Assembly: GCA_963576565.1 (NCBI GenBank)
Contig: OY755047.1
Location: 34,997,851 to 35,061,850 of the forward strand
DNA length: 64,000 bases
Reading direction: 5' to 3'
From: Aspidapion aeneum
Taxonomy: Eukaryota > Arthropoda > Insecta > Coleoptera > Brentidae
Shown: piece after piece, positions 35,193 through 45,806 of the stretch
Layout of the letters: each line of letters starts with the position of its first letter
Numbering within the stretch: position 1 is the first letter of the stretch
Translations under genes and position numbers: made by a program
Notes under the pieces: model-generated
What the model saw: only the letters and a program-made list of their open reading frames with translations
Told to the model about the DNA's origin: nothing
The model's database searches: none

Positions 35193-36743
35193 CCTCCACC
35201 CTTAGTTTCGTCAACGTCCTCGTTGATGAGTTTTTGGAGAACCCTTAAGGGAATATTTTTTGTCTTTGAGGTTTTTTGTTTTCGCCAAAAATAGAAAATA
35301 AAAATAAATATCAAGATTACTGCCAAACATAAAGTTAAGATAATGTAATTTTGGCTTTCAAAATTAAGTTCCTGTAGGACTAAAGGATCCAAAAGGTCTT
35401 CCTGCATTTTTTGCGGGTTTTCTAAATGTCTTATCTGCAAATTGATAGACAAGTTTGTTTCAGGAAGCTTTATTATATCTGGCAATGAAACAGAAATGTT
35501 ATTTATTGATAATGAATATTTATTTTGATTAATTATTATGTCACACTGGCTGTTAATAAGATAACAGTTTTGAAGTGTGGTTTTCTGAAACTGGAAGCAA
35601 TTTTCGTAAATTGTTTCGGAGTTTTTTGTACAGAAAAGTAGACCACTTTTATAAGTTAAAGTGTGAATTTGAAAATTATTTTTTACTGTGGCGAAAGGGC
35701 AATTTTTTGGTAAAAGGCAACTATGTGCAATGGGGTTGAAACAAATCCAATTTGAGTTAATTTCAGAGCATTGCTGATACCATAAATTGTTACAATAGTA
35801 TTTACTGGGGCTAATTAATATTTTTGATTCATTATTAGGTATTGGATAAACTATCTTAAGACTACAAGAATATTTTTCAAAGATTGGTATTTTCACTACA
35901 ATGATTGACATATCTTTTAACAGAATAAGGCCAGTTTTACATATAAGAGTTAATTCTGACAGGTGTTTTAGTGGCCATAGAGAATTTTTTGGATAATGAG
36001 CTGTCAAATATTGCCAAATTTCCCTAATTTCATTGACATTCAAAATTTCTAAATCTAAAGTTTGCAGATGCGCAAAAGATATCATTCTCAGCATTTTTTC
36101 CAAAAATTTGTTTAGTTTTGAGATTTGTAAAATTTGGTTTTGCATACTGAGTAATAACGTGATTTCATTATTCAATTTTAAAATTTCGAAGCGAATGCAT
36201 TTTGCGTTTTTATTTATAATGTTTACATTTTCCTGGAATTTGTTTATAATATTCCCGGCAAATGAACTAAGGTCATTTATCTTGTGCATCGTGTTAATTT
36301 GATTTTGTTTCAGTATTTGTAAGTTCTGCGTTATTGTGTCTAGGTCGGTATTATCTAGGTTTCCTGTGACAAATTTAATACCGCTTCCCAGTAGGTTGAA
36401 TAAACCACGTTTCTTTCTAAGTTCATTGTTTTCTAAAGAATTTAGTTTTTCATAAGTATTGTACGTATCGTTTAAGCATGATTCAAGGAATTGAAATTGT
36501 ATTTTTAATAAAGTATTATTAACTTGATTGACTAAAGGGGATAAAAATAGGGAATTAGTAGTAAAAAGTTGGCTTAGAGACGTTTTAATTTTTGTCATAT
36601 TAAAAGGTATGTACATAGTATGATAATGGCTTACAACTAAAGAAGGAGAGATTTCTTCGGTGTAGAATCCATTATTGTCCAATCTATTGACCTGAAGGGC
36701 CTGGTTGAGGTTCGTCAATGTCAGGAGGGACAGGATCAGGAAC
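35174..36743 (-). CDS. env: errantivirus envelope glycoprotein, intact
   Basis: Fusion glycoprotein related to insect errantivirus Env and baculovirus F. Visible parts: a hydrophobic signal-like segment (FLILSLLTLTN) at the very start; a furin-type RKKR about 100 residues further on, followed at once by the hydrophobic GLFNLLGSG fusion peptide; a heptad-like asparagine/leucine-rich region; a cysteine-rich ectodomain; one transmembrane segment (YIILTLCLAVILIF) near the end; and a tail of about 36 residues. The frame is open from a TAA at 36776-36778 but has no ATG before the signal segment; the first in-frame Met lies inside the ectodomain. A CCAG/G acceptor at 36744-36747 fits the spliced env message of errantiviruses, with the start codon supplied by an upstream exon. 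No stop or frameshift seen over about 520 codons. Confidence 0.9.
35193..35204 (-). promoter_or_regulatory. polypurine tract
   Basis: In element sense AAGGGTGGAGG directly precedes the 3' LTR start AGTAAT, the position and composition of a plus-strand primer. Confidence 0.85.
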
Positions 36744-37120
36744 CTGGAATGATTTAGGTTTTTTCCTGAGTCTTTTTATTTTTCTGACATGTGTGTTAAT
36801 TGGTTTAGTTTTTGAGATACCAGTTATAACATTTTTATTGACGTTAGTTACTTTGGTAGGGATAAATTGGGGGTTCATTTTATTTCGAAGGGTGTTTTTT
36901 CTAAAGATAGTTTGATCTTTTTGAATTTGAGGGGGCTCTTCGGTGTTTTTATTTTGTTTTTGTGTGGTGTGTAACTGTTTTTGATATGCTTTTTTTGAAA
37001 ACTTGATCGTGAAAAGGTATTAGTTCTTTCTTTCGTTGTTCATTGTATTGTTCAAAAAGAGTGAGGTCGTTATTTATGTTTGGTTCGTTCACATAAGGCT
37101 GTATAAAATTGAAAATTAAA
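36684..37120 (-). pseudogene. pol: integrase C-terminal tail, frameshifted
   Basis: Reads ...FHDQVFKK, then QKQNKNTEEPP and ITGISKTKPINTHVRKIKRL, the C-terminal region after the integrase core in errantiviruses, ending QPGPSGQ and overlapping the env start. The two halves are in different frames: an A run (T7 on the + strand, 36990-36996) is the likely site of a one-base shift. It is separated from the rest of pol by about 240 bp of AT-rich sequence (37120-37360) with stops in all frames. Confidence 0.7.
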
Positions 37121-37360
37121 AATGATCGGTAATAGAGTGTACTCTCTGATTAAGTATATATTAGTATGGCTGACGTCATAATATTTTGAGAAGTTTCTTC
37201 AAGATGTTTAAATTTTTAAATTTCTTAAATATTCAAAATGTGTAGTCTAGAGAAAGTTGTTCGTTGCAGAATATTTGACATAAATATTTTAAAAGGTTGT
37301 TATCAATTTTGTTATCTTTTTTTTTAATTTTATTTTATTGTTTATTTTATTATCTTTTGT

Positions 37361-39060
37361 TTATTTTTTTTTTGTGTTCTTATAAGAAAAGTGGTTTTCA
37401 AAAATCGTTATAAAATTTTTTGTGTATTTTGAAACAAATCTATTTAAGTTCAAAATTGACAGTTTATAAATTGAAAGATGTCTAAATGATACAAATGTTT
37501 TAAATGGTTTTTCATCTAAAAGGGGTCCTTTATAAGCAATTTTATAAGAATGCTTTTTATATGAGTTTTGAAGACATATTTTAAAGTTATTTATGAAGAT
37601 GGTAATCGATTCTCTTAGTTTGGGCCAGTAATATTTTTGTTTTATTTCATTGAAGATCTCTGTTTTGTTTTTATGATTAGGTCCATAGTATTTTAATATT
37701 AATTCTTTTTGTTTTTCTGCGTTTATCACGTCAATTAGGTATTTAGTCGAAAATATGAGTTTTGCACATGGGTTAAAAATAGAGTTAACTACTTTCTGAA
37801 ATTCTAGTTTAAGTTCATTGTTTGGAATGTAAATAGTAAATAGAGAGTCAGGTTTCACTATCTCTTTTAGAATTTTAAGAATGTGCTCTTGTTGTTTTTC
37901 ATTTATTGTCACAAAATTATGATTTCTATTAAATGGTTTAGAGAAAAAATGTTTATATTGTTGTCCATAATTAATAACCAATCGATTGGTTGTATAATTA
38001 AGGGGCAGTTCGGATGTAGATAAATGTTTTCTTTGTGTCTCATTATTTGAGTGAATAGTGACGTCAGAGGCGTTGTCTCGGGCGTCATTTTGGAGGGGCA
38101 CAAAATACTCTAAATTCATTTTTGGCGGTTTTAATTTTTCATTGAGTACGGTTACATTAGCTTGGGGTTCTTTGTATTGCTCGTTAATTACGTGTTCCGT
38201 GAGATTAAAATCGGTTAAGTTGGTAACAGAGTTACGCACGGTGGGTGCATTGGCTTTATTTATTTCATGTATGTTAAAATTTATCTTCAAGAGGGCGTTA
38301 GCAACGACATTTACATTTTCTTTTTCGTAATTTGTATCTTTTTGAGTTTCTGGAATTAAGTACCGTTGAATGCAGTCGATTTTTATTAAATTTGGTTCAG
38401 TACCTTCCGGTGTTATGATGTAGTCTGATTTTAATTGTGTTTCAGGGTGAAAATATTGAATAGGTTGTTTCTTAAATCTTTCTTGTGGGATTACTTTTAT
38501 TTGTTGGTGAAAGTTAATGTTAACGTTTGGACTTGGATAGGGGATTTTACAAAATTCTTTAACTGTTACTGGACAGTTAGGAATGTATTGTTCTTTGAAG
38601 CTAAAAGAGGGTGTGAGTTCAATATCTTTTTGGTAGTTTACTTGATAATTTTGGATTGGCTGCTTAACAGGGTTATTATAAGCAATAGAAAGAGGAATTT
38701 TTACATTTTTATTTAAAGTTAATATACTATTTTTTAAATCGAGCATACCCTTTAACTTTTCAAGGTCTCTTAAGCCTATTAATGCGTCAAAGTCTTTATG
38801 CCAGTTTACAACACGCATTTTAATATTTTCGTTTATTCCTAGTTCTTGTAATAAATTTATTTTTAAATTATTATTTTCTTTATATGTGTTTCTGCAGCTG
38901 GTTACTTCAAAGGGTTCAAAAAATAGATTATTGGGGTACATTTTGGCTATTTTTGGGGAGATTATAGAGTCTGAGGCTCCTGAATCGATAAGAATTGTTA
39001 TTTGCGTTTTTGGTAAATAAAAATATGGTAGTTCGATTTGTCGGGCAACGTTATTTAAGT
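37361..39060 (-). pseudogene. pol: errantivirus pol with internal deletions
   Basis: One open frame, -1 relative to gag, of about 565 codons where relatives have roughly 1,000-1,100. Present: a retropepsin with ILIDSGASDSII and DALIGLRDLEKLKG; a scrap of the RT thumb (ITPEGTEPN); the end of RNase H (VNVVANALLKI); and a piece of the integrase zinc-binding region (KQKYYWPKLRES). Absent: the RT palm with YxDD, most of RNase H and the DDE core of integrase. In the zinc-binding region the first Cys of the CxxC pair is Phe (NFKICLQ). Although large parts are gone the frame stays open, so each junction kept the frame. The protein could supply protease only. Confidence 0.85.
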
Positions 39061-40698
39061 CGACGGGGGATCCAAGGCTGTTTCCTGAAAATTTTCGCTT
39101 GCGGCGTTTGTTTGTAAATTATGTTCGTAAGAGCAGTTTTCTTGTTGGCTAGTGGGTTCTTCGTTATAAAAATGAGGATCGTAAAAATAGTCAGGGTTTT
39201 CTTCACTATAATTATTGTAAGTTTGATTTTCACAGGTTTGTTCGTAGGTTTGTTCGTAGTTTTGTTCGTAAGTTTGTTCTGGGTATGTTTCTACATTTGT
39301 CAAAAATCCTGAGGGTTTAAAAATTCCTGAAGGTCGATTGTATGGGGGTCTTTGATAGTGTTGCCTTGACGGACCAATTGTTGATGTCGACATAGGGGTT
39401 GGCTTGTCTAAAATGGGTTTATTTTGTGGGGCGAAGGCGTTAGTTGGTCTTCCAAAATTTTGAAAATTTTGAGGTTGATTTTGAAAAGGTCTAGGTTGAT
39501 TAAAATTAAAGTTAGGTTGTCTAAATTGAGAGTTAAAAGGTGGATTAAAATTAAATTGTCTGGTAAACTGAGGGTTCGAAAAAGGTTGCATAAACGGGTT
39601 AAAACGTTGTTGGGGTGGTTTTGGTCTTATTTGATTAGTTTGGGGGTTGCGATTAAAATTTTGGTTTTGTCTAAAGTTATTGTTGGGTTTTAAAAATGAA
39701 TTATTTCCTTTGTGCAAGTTCGAGTTATTACTTGTAAAATTGACTTGCGCTTCTACTATGTTATTACTCATGACGTCCTTGTAGGCTTCGTCTAAAGTTG
39801 CAGGAGTTTTAAGCATAAGAAGCGTTTTTAAAGAGTCTGGGGAGTTTGCGGTCAAAATTAAAACAGATACTTTTTCTACTTGAGATATAAGCAGTAACTT
39901 TTGTGCGTTATCTGCTACTTCACATTGAATTTTTCCAAAAATTCTTTGGCAAAAGGCCTTAAGTCTATCGATAAACTGCAAAATGTCTTCGTTTGCGTCA
40001 ATTTTAATGTACTGAAGTTCTTGCATCAAAATTTCGTGATTAATTGGATCACCAAATTTTTGTCTTAAAGCTAACTTAATTTTTTCAAAAGTATTTAAAT
40101 CTGGCCTTTCTAATAGAAAATTTTGAGCTTTGCCTACCAGTTTCGATTTTATGGCAGACAGGACCAATTTTTGTTGCTCAATAGAATTACCAAAATAAAG
40201 TTCATAAAATTCTTGTACAGAAATCAAAAAACTTTCTAAATGGGATTGACTGCCATCAAATGTGGGCAACAATGACGTGTAAAATTTAAGATTTTCCATT
40301 GTGTTAGAAAGTTCTTCGTTTTGTAAAGTGTTATCTAATTGGTTACTACTAACGCTACTTAAACTACTGTTAAAACTAGTGTTTAAATTTGCAAAATTTA
40401 AAGAATCAAAATTTTCTAAAAATCTATTTTCTAAATTATTTTCAGTATTTTCTTCTAAACTTTCTTCTATACTTTCTAATTGCTGTTGAGTGTCTAGTCT
40501 CGATGTCGACTGACCACTTAAATTTCTTAAACTACTTTGCAAACTACTTATTTGCTCAAAATTTAAATTTAAAGACGGTTTCTTCAAACTTGCTAGATAG
40601 TTTTCAATTTCAGTTTTAACGTTTTCTTTCTTATTTTCTGCTCCTAATCCTAGTTTTGTTTTGTTCTTTTCTAAAATATTCTTTAATCGCCTAGGCAT
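39055..40698 (-). CDS. gag: errantivirus Gag, intact
   Basis: 547 codons from the ATG at 40698 (MPRRLKNIL); the frame is open a little further up but only through a TTG. The middle carries a retrotransposon-gag capsid domain (LPTFDGSQSHLESFL, then KIKLALRQKFGDP, ILQFIDRLKAFCQ). The C-terminal third is proline/asparagine/glutamine/phenylalanine-rich (NFNQPRPFQNQPQNF) and ends in tyrosine/glutamate repeats (TYEQNYEQTYEQ), with no CCHC zinc knuckle, as usual in errantiviruses. It forms the particle core. The stop at 39055 lies in the overlap with pol, whose -1 frame passes through the same GATCCCCCG segment, a possible shift site. Confidence 0.9.
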   Translation of the reverse strand: MPRRLKNILEKNKTKLGLGAENKKENVKTEIENYLASLKKPSLNLNFEQISSLQSSLRNLSGQSTSRLDTQQQLESIEESLEENTENNLENRFLENFDSLNFANLNTSFNSSLSSVSSNQLDNTLQNEELSNTMENLKFYTSLLPTFDGSQSHLESFLISVQEFYELYFGNSIEQQKLVLSAIKSKLVGKAQNFLLERPDLNTFEKIKLALRQKFGDPINHEILMQELQYIKIDANEDILQFIDRLKAFCQRIFGKIQCEVADNAQKLLLISQVEKVSVLILTANSPDSLKTLLMLKTPATLDEAYKDVMSNNIVEAQVNFTSNNSNLHKGNNSFLKPNNNFRQNQNFNRNPQTNQIRPKPPQQRFNPFMQPFSNPQFTRQFNFNPPFNSQFRQPNFNFNQPRPFQNQPQNFQNFGRPTNAFAPQNKPILDKPTPMSTSTIGPSRQHYQRPPYNRPSGIFKPSGFLTNVETYPEQTYEQNYEQTYEQTCENQTYNNYSEENPDYFYDPHFYNEEPTSQQENCSYEHNLQTNAASENFQETALDPPST

Positions 40699-41075
40699 CA
40701 AGAAAGTCAAAAAAACTTACATAACAATCGAGGATAAATCCATAAGGCTTGTTCTGTAGAGGTTACGCCACCAAAAGGAATCCTATAAATGGGGGTTGAC
40801 TTTAGCTTTTCTGCCTATGACACCGGGCTCAGTAGGGATGTGTCGTTGGTTAGGCTTTTGGCTTCGGCGGGACTCATACAACACGGTAGACGTCACTAGC
40901 TTCAACTCCAGGCTTTATTCCACAACACTTCTTTACGTTCGACGTCGTAAAAGGTATTTTCTTTTAAGAAAAAGTTCACAATTCGTACGGGACGTAAAGT
41001 TCGGTTTGAATAGCGCACTAAGACTTAAAAGTCACTTTCGTACAACGGAAAACCGATAAAGGACGAAATCGCACT

Positions 41076-41093
41076 ATCCTGTTCGCAGCGCCA
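41076..41093 (-). promoter_or_regulatory. primer binding site of errantivirus
   Basis: In element sense TGGCGCTGCGAACAGGA begins at the last base of the 5' LTR. TGGCGC starts are typical of errantivirus primer sites and pair with a tRNA ending GCGCCA, probably a serine-type tRNA; the exact tRNA was not checked. Confidence 0.75.
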
Positions 41094-41309
41094 ATTAAAT
41101 ACGAAGTCCGGTGACGTAGCTTTTAAAAAACTTTTTATTTGAAAAGACTACAAAAAATACTTATAACTAAAATGACCAATACAACTTGTAAAAGTATAAT
41201 GATACCTAATTAGACCATTTGGGTGCATATATAAACTTCAATGTACGGCGTCAGCAATATATTTGTTATTACAAACAAGATGAGATGTTATTATTCCAGG
41301 GATATTACT
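41093..41309 (-). repeat. 5' LTR of errantivirus
   Basis: 217 bp, same sequence as 34976-35192. In element sense it is followed by the primer binding site and about 375 bp of leader before the gag ATG. Confidence 0.95.
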
Positions 41310-41345
41310 CGCGAGACAACGATACCTACCCTTTATTTTAGTCAC

Positions 41346-42055
41346 ATCCCAGGTAGCAAGGGGTCATCAAATGACGTCTTTTTTTCGTCGAAAAGTGGTC
41401 ATTTGGATGACCAGCAGGTCATCTACCAAAAAATGTTGTCTTTAAGGCGTCAGTTACTTGACGTCTTTTCGTAGTGTAGTTTTTGACATCTGAAAAACGT
41501 CATATATTGGTCACTACCCACACTGCACACTTTGTCCAAGGGACATACACTCATACTTACATAGATGGTGCCCCAGTCAGTACTTGACCGGATTTATACG
41601 GAATGTGGGGGACGTATGTAAAACAAATTAAATATTAAATCAAGAGAAACTTCGAGGCTTCTTTCGCTTCAAGATGGAGATGTGTAGTCTAGGTATGGGT
41701 CTATTTTGATCTGTACCTGTTCCAGTACTTCCAGGTCTAAATCACAGAAGAGTCACCTTCTGTGTCTAAGTTTCCTTCAATGTTCTCAACTGCAGGGAAT
41801 ATTTCATATATTCAGACGAGTTTAAAAAAAGTCATAAATAGGTTTGTGTCTGTGTGTGTGTGTGTCTGATGTTCTGATTTGGTTCCAAATACGTCATGTT
41901 GCTCACGTCTTTAAAACGTCTAAAAATGACGTCATTTTGGGTGTGTCTTTTGAACGTCATTTAAAGGTCATTTACACGCCAGGTTAAAGACGTTGATGGT
42001 TATTAAAAATGACCTGTCTTTGACGTTTAAAAAACGTGACCTTGCTACCTGGGAT
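41346..42055. mobile_element. TIR element with ATCCCAGGTAGCAAGG ends
   Basis: Ends ATCCCAGGTAGCAAGG and CCTTGCTACCTGGGAT, 710 bp apart. Both halves are dense in ACGTC/GACGT motifs (for example TGACGTCATTTTGG at 41929 and ACTTGACGTCTTTTC at 41457). No transposase. Superfamily undetermined; a two-base AT duplication is possible if the ends are read as CCCAGG/CCTGGG. Confidence 0.75.
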
Positions 42056-42779
42056 GATTTTCGATTTACCTCTCCTGCATATGATCACATTGCTGAAGCA
42101 AATTTATCATTAGGCCAACAGCATTCGTTCTTGAGCTAGTTATTTGGTCGTTCCCTCTAACCAAAACACTTTTAAAATAGTCTTCGTACTGCATTACGCG
42201 CGCATTTGCATTTTTGGGACGGTTTTATGACTACTTGTAGGTAATTGTTATTTTTAATTTATTAATTTTATAGATTTTATGTACGTCTTTTATTAAAAGT
42301 GATAAAATATCATTATTTCCCAACACATATGTTGAAAGATAAGACTAAAAACAAAGGTCCGTCGGCGTCCTAGTGATAATGGTTATTAAACACTACCACA
42401 GTGTCTGTCAAAGTTGTCAAAATTTTAAGCGTTCCATGAAATATTTAATAATTTATATTCTAGAAGAGAAAATCCCAGTAATGGACCTCTTATAATAAGC
42501 GATTCAAAATATTTTGAATTTTTAAATAAAAATACTGTAAACTTGATCTAATTATAAAACCTTGATTTAAATAAAACTCCATTTCTTATGCACTTATGCC
42601 CTTGCTGTAAACATGGTAAAATATATTTGTCGACAAAATGTTGTGAAAAATGTATGATCTTTTGGTGATTTTTGGTGCACCTGGTAAATTCTTTAAAATA
42701 AAGAATTTATGAAAATTTCTGGCGCGCTAAATAACGACTTCAATAATCCAAAAGAGAACTGAAAAAAGATAAGGGTTAT

Positions 42780-43420
42780 ATTAACATGAATGAAAATTTG
42801 AGGGATACATCTTGAACCAGTAAGACGTTTTGTTGTTAGAACAAGCTATCCAACAAACATCTATTGTAATAATGGTACTAACTTTAAATCAGCTAATCGA
42901 GAGTTAAACGAAGGACTAAAAGGATTCGAAAAAGTTATAGATTTTTAAACCTAGATAAATAAAATTTCCTTTTAATCCACCTGCTGCAGCCCATATGGGG
43001 GCTAGGGAACAATTGATGCAGTCTGTGAAGGAAGTCTTAAATACAATTTTACGTTGACAGGCACTTAAAAGAAGAAGGAAAACGCTTACATTGTCTTAGT
43101 TAAAGCTGAAAATCTTATTAATGCCATAATTTTACCTGATCTAAATGATTTGAAACCAATCACAACAAATCATTTTTTAATAGGATGGTCGAATATTCAT
43201 TCGTTGGTACCTGGTGAGTTAGAAGGCAAACATATTAGACGAGATTGGCGAAATTCACAAATGTTAGTTAAGTCATTTTGGAACAGATATGGACAAGAGC
43301 ATACTTGCCAATATAAATAAAGACGTGCGACCTCGACCTCTATAAAAAGATGATATTTTAAACCTTTATCCTGGTCTCGATGAGACCTGTATTAAGGATA
43401 TGTCGACAAGAAGTAAACAA
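42780..43420 (+). pseudogene. BEL/Pao integrase remnant
   Basis: Broken + strand frames give TSYPTNIYCNNGTNFKSANREL (core with the DNGTNF-type motif, Asp replaced by Asn), then AAPHMGG-like text, ENLINA, and ITTNHFLIGWSN, then IRRDWRNSQ...FWNRYGQE. This is the order of the integrase C-terminal half of BEL/Pao elements. Many stops. No LTRs or RT found nearby. Confidence 0.75.
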
Positions 43421-45286
43421 GGATGACAAGCAGCAGTCCAATAATGGAAGTAATTTAATCTTTTACGGGACTGGAGAAATGTTATGTTTCGTATTGTTTA
43501 GGGTTTATTATTGTTTTTTGAAATTGAGAATTGTCGAAGGAATTTATATTGTCAAGAAAGCAAATAAAAAAAAGTACAATTTTGGAATAAACAGCTCTTG
43601 TTAATAGCGACAAATTAACAAATAAATCAATAAAAAAATAATACAATTTTGAGAGTAAATATTATTATTATTTTTTAAATAAGGCGATAAAGGCCAACAC
43701 TATTCATTGATTGATAAGAAAGGAAAACATTTTAAAACATTTACATTTAAAGTAAGTGAGTTATCTGTAGTCTTCCCACACAAAACGTGATTACTTAATG
43801 GGTCAAACACCAACGATAAATTGTAGGATAGAATTATTATCTAACTTTGTAGACCGGTAGAGTCGAATTCGTAAAACCGGAGAAGCGGAGTTCCCTTAAC
43901 TTTAACTCGCTTTATTTCCACGAGAGTTTATTAGATTTTACCGACGTATGTATGTCTGTAGCGTCAGAAATCGACTTCCTTGTTCAAACAAGGATATTTT
44001 CCATCCAGCAATCTGGGTGGGCAATAAGAAATAATTTCATAGCTTTCTTGAAAAGATATGAATGAAATGATGGAGTTTTCCATTAATAGTATATTATTAA
44101 TTCTTAAAGCATTATCCAGGGTGGCAAAATGTCGAGTTTTCGAGTAGAGACAGATAGAAAATGACACGAAAAAAAAGAGGGACGGACTTAGGTCGGGTTT
44201 GCCACAACAGTTTAAAAGTTATGGATTTACGTGATCGTCCAAATTTTTAGAAAACAGTAGAATACGAATTTCTATGGTGGAGATCTGGTCAGTGGAGCAA
44301 AACCACTCTGCACCCCCTCCAAGGTGGTGGAGGGTAGCGTTTTTTTAAAAAAACGAAAACTTGGGTTAGTTTTACTTTCATTTTTTATTCCACTATTTTT
44401 TTGTATTTTTTAATCTGCCCCCTATAGTGAACAACCACCAAATTATTTTTTCTTTCATTTCTGCAAAAAACACCCTTGAGAAATGAATGCTTATAAAATT
44501 TGGTAGACGCGTTCAAAAGTACAGAATAAGAGTTTTAATTTGATATATCGTTTACCTATATCGCCCCAAAAATACCACCCCTACAGGGTGTCGAATCAGG
44601 GGTAGTTTTTAAATTTAAAGTGATTTATTAATCAAACAATTTTTTTTTTCAAAACACTTTTAGAAATGGAAACTGCCTACAAAAAATATATCACTTAGCT
44701 TACTAGTTTATATTTGTAGCTGTCCAGGACAGCTTCAATTTGTGACTTTTGAAAAACAGAGATTTCTGGACAACCAAAATGAGATACGCGAAAATGGGTT
44801 ATGACTTTTTTTATATCCCGTAAAATTTCAAATCGATTAATGTATGACACAGCTATATAGCTATACATTAACACGACGAAGAGCATCACTTATACTTAAG
44901 CCAAAGAATTTTTTTTTGTTTGTACCTGTTTTTTGCATGACGGAAGCATCTGGGGCCAAGTTTCTCAATTAAAACAAGATCTCAAAGATTTTTTCCTAAT
45001 TTCCGATTTTCCTAAAATGCGATTTTCTTAAGATTAATTTTTTTGTCTTAGTTATTGCCTGTATATCGACGATATGCAGTTTGAAAGGAAAAGGAGAAGA
45101 AAATTATAGAGCGCGTAATCAGACGTTACTATTTAGTTTTGCGTCCACAACTTAAGCGTTTATTGTAATTGCAAGAATCACACAAAGATGTAACACAAAG
45201 ATTTAACCAATGAGGCTTTTAATTAAACCACCGATGCGATGCAACGCTACGCGACACTAGATTGAATTTACCGGACTTATTAGCGC
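43421..45286. other. no gene seen
   Basis: AT-rich; short frames only. GCACCCCCTCCAAGGTGG at 44310 and TACAGGGTGTCGAATCAGG at 44583 look like MITE remnants. Confidence 0.5.
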
Positions 45287-45522
45287 CAGTACACACACGC
45301 GTTTTTCTGCAGCGCGGTGACGCCGCGGCGCCGTAGTGTTACCGCAATTGCGGACCGTATTGCCGGTACACACACACGTTTTTCTGCAGCGCGTTACTGC
45401 TGCTACATTGCGCTCCAGAAAAACGCGTGTGTGTACCGGCACCACGGACCGCAATTGCGGTAACGCTGTGACACTGCGGCGTTACCGCGCTGCAGAAAAA
45501 CGCGTGTGTGTACCGTCGCTTA
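45287..45522. repeat. GC-rich palindromic element
   Basis: CAGTACACACACGCGTTTTTC at the left and GAAAAACGCGTGTGTGTACCG at the right. Between them GCAGCGCGGTGACGCCGC is mirrored by GCGGCGTTACCGCGCTGC, and CCGCAATTGCGG appears on both sides. A smaller nested pair (GGTACACACACACG and CGTGTGTGTACCGGC) lies at about 45363-45441. Rich in CpG while the surroundings are AT-rich. No open frame of substance. Confidence 0.8.
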
Positions 45523-45561
45523 GGCTCTTTATGTAGTTTCAGCTTACGCATATGGCAACAG

Positions 45562-45806
45562 TGCCAAATTTTTACACGGTTGTAAGAACATTCAAAAGGC
45601 ATTCAAAACAAGGTAGACCCACTTTCCCTATTAAAAATATTGGGTAAAGTATATCCCTCGAAGGGGGTTTCGTGCTACAAAAATTTCAAGATAGCCAAAA
45701 AGTTTCCCTCTCGAAAACAAAATCGACGTGTCCGAGCTTTTCTCCAAATTCGCAGTAACATAAAAACCAAGAATTCCTCTGTTTCGATGTTCGTAAAACA
45801 CAGACA
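45562..45806. mobile_element. right arm of the 11945-12590 MITE family
   Basis: TTTTTACACGGTTGTAAG, GAAGGGGGTTTCGTGCTAC, AAGATAGCCAAAAAG and AAAATCGACGTGTCC follow in the same order as at 12368-12580. The left arm is missing; it abuts a family B LINE. Confidence 0.75.

Larger units (their letters stand above)
34976..41309 (-). mobile_element. endogenous errantivirus-type (gypsy group) element, 6.3 kb, pol-defective
   Basis: Flanked by CGCG at 34972-34975 and 41310-41313. Two 217-bp LTRs, minus-strand order gag, pol, env. gag and env are open; pol has lost most of RT, RNase H and the integrase core. A four-base CGCG duplication at a YRYRYR-like target is the pattern known for errantiviruses such as ZAM. 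At 6334 bp it is clearly shorter than the roughly 7.5-8.5 kb of complete relatives. The two LTRs appear identical base for base, so the insertion is recent. Confidence 0.95.

Noticed and set aside
36718..36718. env start at this position
   Set aside because: The codon is TTG and lies inside the signal-like segment; the open frame continues upstream and needs a spliced start.
40710..40710. gag start at this position
   Set aside because: The codon is TTG; the first ATG is at 40698 and gives the usual basic N-terminus.
42060..42780. RT region of the BEL/Pao element
   Set aside because: Searched for RT motifs upstream of the integrase remnant and found none that could be defended.
45257..45602. 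Arginine-rich frames across the GC-rich palindrome
   Set aside because: Present on both strands because the DNA is a palindrome; no start context or family resemblance.
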